A DNA stretch of 64,000 nucleotides, taken from Apostichopus japonicus. Taxonomy: Eukaryota > Echinodermata > Holothuroidea > Aspidochirotida > Stichopodidae. A program made the position numbers and the translations under genes. The number at the start of each line of letters is the position of its first letter. The first letter of the stretch is position 1. This document shows, piece by piece, positions 58,133 through 64,000 of this stretch. Below the pieces are notes generated by a model. That model saw only the letters and a list, made by a program, of their open reading frames with translations. It made no database searches and was not told the DNA's origin. The DNA is taken from NCBI RefSeq assembly GCF_037975245.1, contig NC_092565.1:1620499-1684498 (forward strand), given 5' to 3'.

Positions 58133-60976
58133 TACCCATTAATCGAATGTGCGACACCCATCAATCGAATGTGCGACATCGAACAATCTAATGTTCGACA
58201 CCGATCAATCGAATGTGCAGCACTGATCAATCGAATATGCGACACCCATCAATCGAATGTGCGGTACCGATCAATCGAATGTTGGACACCGATCAATCGA
58301 ATGTGCGGTACCGATCAATCGAATGTTCGACACCAATCAATCGAATGTTCGACACGGATCAATCGAATTTGAGACACCGATCAATCGAATGCGCGACATC
58401 GATCAATCGAATGTGCGACACCCATCAATCGAATGTGCGACACCGATCAATCGAATGTTCGATACCCATTAATCGAATGTTGGACACCGATCAATCAAAT
58501 GTGCGGCATCGATAAATCGAATTTGCGGCACCGATAAATCGAATGTGCCACACCGATCAATCGAATGTGCGACACGGATCAAACGAATGTGCCACACCCA
58601 TCAAGATAATGTGCCACACCGATCAATCGAATGTGCCACACCGATCAATCGAATGTGGGGCATTGATAAATCGATTTTGCGGCACCGATAAATCGAATGT
58701 GCCACACCGGTCAATCGAATGTGCGGTACCTATGAATCGAATGTGCGACACCCATCAATCGAATGTGCGACACCGATCAATCGAATGTTCGATACCCATT
58801 AATCGAATGTTGGACACCGATCAATCAAATGTGCGGCATCGATAAATAGAATGTGCGGCACCGATAAATCGAATGTGCGGTACCGATCAATCGAATGTGC
58901 AGCACCGATCAATCGAATATGCGACACCCATCAATCGAATATGCGACACCGATCAATCGGATGTACGGCAACGATCAATCGAATGTGCGACATGGATCAC
59001 ACGAATGTGCGACAAGGATCAATCAAATGTGCGGCAACGATCAATCGAATGTGCGACACCGATCAATCGAATGTGCGACACCCATCAATCGAATGTGCGG
59101 CACCGATCAATCCAATGTTCGGCACCTTTCAATCGAATGTGCCGATCAATCGAATGTGAGGCACCGATCAATCGAATGGGCGACACCGATCAATCGAATA
59201 TGCGACACCCATCAATCGAATGTGCGACACCGATCAATCGGATGTGCGGCACCGATCAATCGAATGTGCGACACCGATCAATCGAATGTGCCGATCAATC
59301 GAATGTGCGGCACCGATCAATCGAATGGGCGACACCGATCAATCGAATGTGCCACACCGATCAATCGAATGTGCGACACCGATCAATCGAATGTGCGACA
59401 CCGATCAATCGAATGTTCGACACCCATTAATCAAATGTTGAACACCGATCTATCAAATGTGCGGCATCGATAAATCGAATTTGCGGCACCGATAAATCGA
59501 ATGTGCCACACGGATCAATCGAATGTGCGACACGGATGAATCGAATGTGCCACACCGATCAATCGAATGTGCGGTACCTATGAATCGAATGTTCGACACC
59601 GATCAATCGAATGTGCGACACCCATCAAGATAATGTTCCACACCGATCAATCGAATGTGCGACACCGATCAATCGAATATGCGACACCCATCAATCGAAT
59701 ATGCGACACCGATCAATGGAATGTTCGGCACCGATCCATCGGATGTACGGCAACGATCAATAGAATGTGCGGCACCAATCAATCGAATGTGCGACACCCA
59801 TCAATTGAATGTGCGACACCGATAATCGAATGTGCGACACCGATCAATCGAATGTGCAGCACTGATCAATCGAATATGCGACACCCATCAATCGAATGTG
59901 CGGTACTGATCAATCAAATGTTGGACACCGATCAATCGAATGTGCGGTACCGATCAATCGAATGTTCGACACCAATCAATCGAATGTTCGACACGGATCA
60001 ATCGAATTTGAGACACCGCTCAATCGAATGCGCGACATCGATCAATCGAATGTGCGACACCCATCAATCGAATGTGCGACACCGATCAATCGAATGTTCG
60101 ATACCCATTAATCGAATGTTGGACACCGATCAATCAAATGTGCGGCATCGATAAATCGAATTTGCGGCACCGATAAATCGAATGTGCCACACCGATCAAT
60201 CGAATGTGCGACACGGATCAAACGAATGTGCCACACCCATCAAGATAATGTGCCACACCGATCAATCGAATGTGCCACACGGATCAATCGAATGTGCGAC
60301 ACGGATGAATCGAATGTGCCACACCGATCAATCGAATGTGCGGTACCTATGAATCGAATGTTCGACACCGATCAATCGAATGTGCGACACCCATCAAGAT
60401 AATGTGCCACACCGATCAATCGAATGTGCGACACCGATCAATCGAATATGCGACAACCATCAATCGAATATGCGACACCGATCAATGGAATGTTCGGCAC
60501 CGATCCATCGGATGTACGGCAACGATCAATCGAATGTGCGACACCCATCAATCTAATTTGAAACCGATCAATCATACGTGCGACACCGATCAATCCAATA
60601 TGCGACACCCGTCAATGGAATATGCGACACCGATCAATGGAATGTTCGGCACCGATCCATCGGATGTACGGCAACGATCAATCGAATGTGCGACACCCAT
60701 CAATCTAATTTGAAACCGATCAATCATATGTGCGACACCGATCAATCAAATATGAGACACCCGTCAATCGAATATGCGACACCGATCAATGGAATGTTCG
60801 GCACCGATCCATCGGATGTACGGCAACGATCAATAGAATGTGCGGCACCGATCAATCGAATGTGCGACACCCATCAATTGAATGTGCGACACCGATAATC
60901 GAATGTGCGACACCGATCAATCGAATGTGCAGCACTGATCAATCGAATATGCGACACCCATCAATCGAATGTGCGG
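58133..60976 (+). repeat. Distal variant family, 2,844-bp unit, copy 1
   Basis: From about 58.2 kb the variant set changes. Monomers with GCAGCACTGATC, GCGGTACC, CATCAAGATAATG, CCTATGAATCG, GATCCATCGGATG and ATCATACGTG are common here and rare or absent upstream. The segment starting at 58133 recurs at 60977, displaced 2,844 bp. Two 17-bp monomers lacking five bases (GAATGTGCCGATC near 59139 and 59286) are specific to this family. No gene is present. Confidence 0.88.
60481..60840 (+). repeat. 152-bp (7-monomer) local repeat
   Basis: A group beginning with an ATCAATGGAATGTTCGG monomer, followed by GATCCATCGG and a 20-bp AATTTGAAACC monomer, starts at 60481, 60633 and 60785, 152 bp apart. Since 152 + 2 = 154 = 7 x 22, it is in register. 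The third copy departs where ATCAATAGAATG replaces ATCAATCGAATG. The same local repeat is seen near 62557-62900 and 63625-63980. Confidence 0.87.
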
Positions 60977-63900
60977 TACCCATTAATCGAATGTGCGACA
61001 CCCATCAATCGAATGTGCGACATCGAACAATCTAATGTTCGACACCGATCAATCGAATGTGCAGCACTGATCAATCGAATATGCGACACCCATCAATCGA
61101 ATGTGCGGTACCGATCAATCGAATGTTGGACACCGATCAATCGAATGTGCGGTACCGATCAATCGAATGTTCGACACCAATCAATCGAATGTTCGACACG
61201 GATCAATCGAATTTGAGACACCGATCAATCGAATGCGCGACATCGATCAATCGAATGTGCGACACCCATCAATCGAATGTGCGACACCGATCAATCGAAT
61301 GTTCGATACCCATTAATCGAATGTTGGACACCGATCAATCAAATGTGCGGCATCGATAAATCGAATTTGCGGCACCGATAAATCGAATGTGCCACACCGA
61401 TCAATCGAATGTGCGACACGGATCAAACGAATGTGCCACACCCATCAAGATAATGTGCAGCACCGATCAATCGAATGTGCCACACCGATCAATCGAATGT
61501 GGGGCATTGATAAATCGATTTTGCGGCACCGATAAATCGAATGTGCCACACCGGTCAATCGAATGTGCGGTACCTATGAATCGAATGTGCGACACCCATC
61601 AATCGAATGTGCGACACCGATCAATCGAATGTTCGATACCCATTAATCGAATGTTGGACACCGATCAATCAAATGTGCGGCATCGATAAATAGAATGTGC
61701 GGCACCGATAAATCGAATGTGCGGTACCGATCAATCGAATGTGCAGCACCGATCAATCGAATATGCGACACCCATCAATCGAATATGCGACACCGATCAA
61801 TCGGATGTACGGCAACGATCAATCGAATGTGCGACATGGATCACACGAATGTGCGACAAGGATCAATCAAATGTGCGGCAACGATCAATCGAATGTGCGA
61901 CACCGATCAATCGAATGTGCGACACCCATCAATCGAATGTGCGGCACCGATCAATCCAATGTTCGGCACCTTTCAATCGAATGTGCCGATCAATCGAATG
62001 TGAGGCACCGATCAATCGAATGGGCGACACCGATCAATCGAATATGCGACACCCATCAATCGAATGTGCGACACCGATCAATCGGATGTGCGGCACCGAT
62101 CAATCGAATGTGCGACACCGATCAATCGAATGTGCCGATCAATCGAATGTGCGGCACCGATCAATCGAATGGGCGACACCGATCAATCGAATGTGCCACA
62201 CCGATCAATCGAATGTGCGACACCGATCAATCGAATGTGCGACACCGATCAATCGAATGTTCGACACCCATTAATCAAATGTTGAACACCGATCTATCAA
62301 ATGTGCGGCATCGATAAATCGAATTTGCGGCACCGATAAATCGAATGTGCCACACGGATCAATCGAATGTGCGACACGGATGAATCGAATGTGCCACACC
62401 GATCAATCGAATGTGCGGTACCTATGAATCGAATGTTCGACACCGATCAATCGAATGTGCGACACCCATCAAGATAATGTTCCACACCGATCAATCGAAT
62501 GTGCGACACCGATCAATCGAATATGCGACACCCATCAATCGAATATGCGACACCGATCAATGGAATGTTCGGCACCGATCCATCGGATGTACGGCAACGA
62601 TCAATCGAATGTGCGACACCCATCAATCTAATTTGAAACCGATCAATCATACGTGCGACACCGATCAATCCAATATGCGACACCCGTCAATGGAATATGC
62701 GACACCGATCAATGGAATGTTCGGCACCGATCCATCGGATGTACGGCAACGATCAATCGAATGTGCGACACCCATCAATCTAATTTGAAACCGATCAATC
62801 ATATGTGCGACACCGATCAATCAAATATGCGACACCCGTCAATCGAATATGCGACACCGATCAATGGAATGTTCGGCACCGATCCATCGGATGTACGGCA
62901 ACGATCAATAGAATGTGCGGCACCAATCAATCGAATGTGCGACACCCATCAATTGAATGTGCGACACCGATAATCGAATGTGCGACACCGATCAATCGAA
63001 TGTGCAGCACTGATCAATCGAATATGCGACACCCATCAATCGAATGTGCGGTACTGATCAATCAAATGTTGGACACCGATCAATCGAATGTGCGGTACCG
63101 ATCAATCGAATGTTCGACACCAATCAATCGAATGTTCGACACGGATCAATCGAATTTGAGACACCGCTCAATCGAATGCGCGACATCGATCAATCGAATG
63201 TGCGACACCCATCAATCGAATGTGCGACACCGATCAATCGAATGTTCGATACCCATTAATCGAATGTTGGACACCGATCAATCAAATGTGCGGCATCGAT
63301 AAATCGAATTTGCGGCACCGATAAATCGAATGTGCCACACCGATCAATCGAATGTGCGACACGGATCAAACGAATGTGCCACACCCATCAAGATAATGTG
63401 CCACACCGATCAATCGAATGTGCCACACGGATCAATCGAATGTGCGACACGGATGAATCGAATGTGCCACACCGATCAATTGAATGTGCGGTACCTATGA
63501 ATCGAATGTTCGACACCGATCAATCGAATGTGCGACACCCATCAAGATAATGTGCCACACCGATCAATCGAATGTGCGACACCGATCAATCGAATATGCG
63601 ACAACCATCAATCGAATATGCGACACCGATCAATGGAATGTTCAGCACCGATCCATCGGATGTACGGCAACGATCAATCGAATGTGCGACACCCATCAAT
63701 CTAATTTGAAACCGATCAATCATACGTGCGACACCGATCAATCCAATATGCGACACCCGTCAATGGAATATGCGACACCGATCAATGGAATGTTCGGCAC
63801 CGATCCATCGGATGTACGGCAACGATCAATCGAATGTGCGACACCCATCAATCTAATTTGAAACCGATCAATCATATGTGCGACACCGATCAATCAAATA

Positions 63901-64000
63901 TGAGACACCCGTCAATCGAATATGCGACACCGATCAATGGAATGTTCGGCACCGATCCATCGGATGTACGGCAACGATCAATAGAATGTGCGGCACCGAT
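60977..64000 (+). repeat. Distal variant family, copy 2, rearranged and cut by window end
   Basis: Bases 60977 to about 62615 match copy 1 at 2,844 bp. The match then jumps to 2,075 bp (62615 to about 62900 against 60540-60830), equivalent to loss of 769 bp or 35 monomers. It then jumps to 3,148 bp, with 62905-64000 matching 59757-60852. The ATCATACGTG landmark at 60573, 62648 and 63721 fits these displacements. The array runs off the window in mid-pattern. Confidence 0.87.

Larger units (their letters stand above)
1..64000 (+). repeat. 22-bp satellite array filling the whole window
   Basis: Every part of the window reads as head-to-tail copies of a 22-bp monomer whose majority form is CACCGATCAATC followed by GAATGTGCGA. 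I found no inversion and no interruption by other sequence. The most variable monomer positions are 4 (C, G or A), 5 (G or C), 8 (C or T), 13 (G or T), 17 (G or A), 19 (G, T or A), 21 (G or C) and 22 (A or G). The AAT at 9-11 and GAAT at 13-16 are the steadiest parts, although a recurrent variant carries CACAC at 8-12. Most monomers are exactly 22 bp; recurrent short forms are 20, 21, 18 and 17 bp. The monomer is 50% GC with three CpG. Both array ends are outside the window. Function is unknown; a heterochromatic or centromere-type satellite is an inference from size and organisation only. Confidence 0.98.

Noticed and set aside
1-64000. CRISPR array
   Set aside because: There are no unique spacers: repeat follows repeat directly every 22 bp, and no cas-like gene is present.
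1-64000. Plasmid replication iterons (often 17-22 bp)
   Set aside because: Iterons come in small clusters beside a rep gene and an AT-rich region. Here there are thousands of copies with neither.
1-64000. Telomeric repeat or CENP-B-box satellite
   Set aside because: The monomer is not a telomere-type G-rich 5-8-bp repeat. I see no sequence with the CENP-B core pattern of TTCG, four bases, A, two bases, CGGG.

Overview
The whole window is one uninterrupted tandem satellite array. It is built from a 22-bp monomer (positions 1-12 CACCGATCAATC, positions 13-22 GAATGTGCGA), all in one orientation, with roughly 2,900 monomers. It enters at base 1 and leaves at base 64,000 in mid-array, so both ends lie outside. 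I see no gene, RNA gene, transposon, promoter, terminator or unique-sequence island on either strand. The long plus-strand reading frames come from a monomer that lacks TAA, TAG and TGA in all three forward frames. Because 22 is not a multiple of 3, translation gives the same 22-residue pseudo-repeat every 66 bp in every frame.

Nothing identifies the organism. An array of this size with layered segmental duplications is typical of eukaryotic satellite DNA (centromeric, pericentromeric, subtelomeric or sex-chromosome heterochromatin). The monomer is 50% GC with three CpG per 22 bp and no sign of strong CpG decay. That argues against a genome in which methylated CpG mutates quickly, unless homogenisation outpaces decay. 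Species and chromosomal position cannot be told from this sequence.

Layout. 1-3800: diverged block with imperfect duplications displaced by 1,997 and 1,712 bp. 3800-5850: nested 395- and 1,426-bp duplications. 5851-20984: a head-to-tail duplication, copy one 7,608 bp (347 monomers) and copy two 7,520 bp (343 monomers), each containing a 1,426-bp (65-monomer) higher-order repeat. 20985-28055: a mosaic of pieces of the same families. 28056-43220: a second head-to-tail duplication of 7,587 bp (346 monomers), with no difference at any private variant I compared. 42525-44869: a 1,160-bp (53-monomer) tandem duplication. 44386-56263: a 4.1-4.2-kb duplication followed by a 2,126-bp one. 56264-58132: transition. 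58133-64000: a distinct variant family with a 2,844-bp duplication, partly rearranged.

The main structural result is that the large displacements resolve into whole numbers of monomers once short monomers (20, 21, 18 or 17 bp) are counted. I counted this through for six displacements. Duplication and loss have therefore happened strictly in register, as expected for unequal exchange or replication slippage between aligned monomers. Several large blocks look very young. All comparisons were made by eye. Block edges are good to about one monomer unless stated, and percent identities were not computed.
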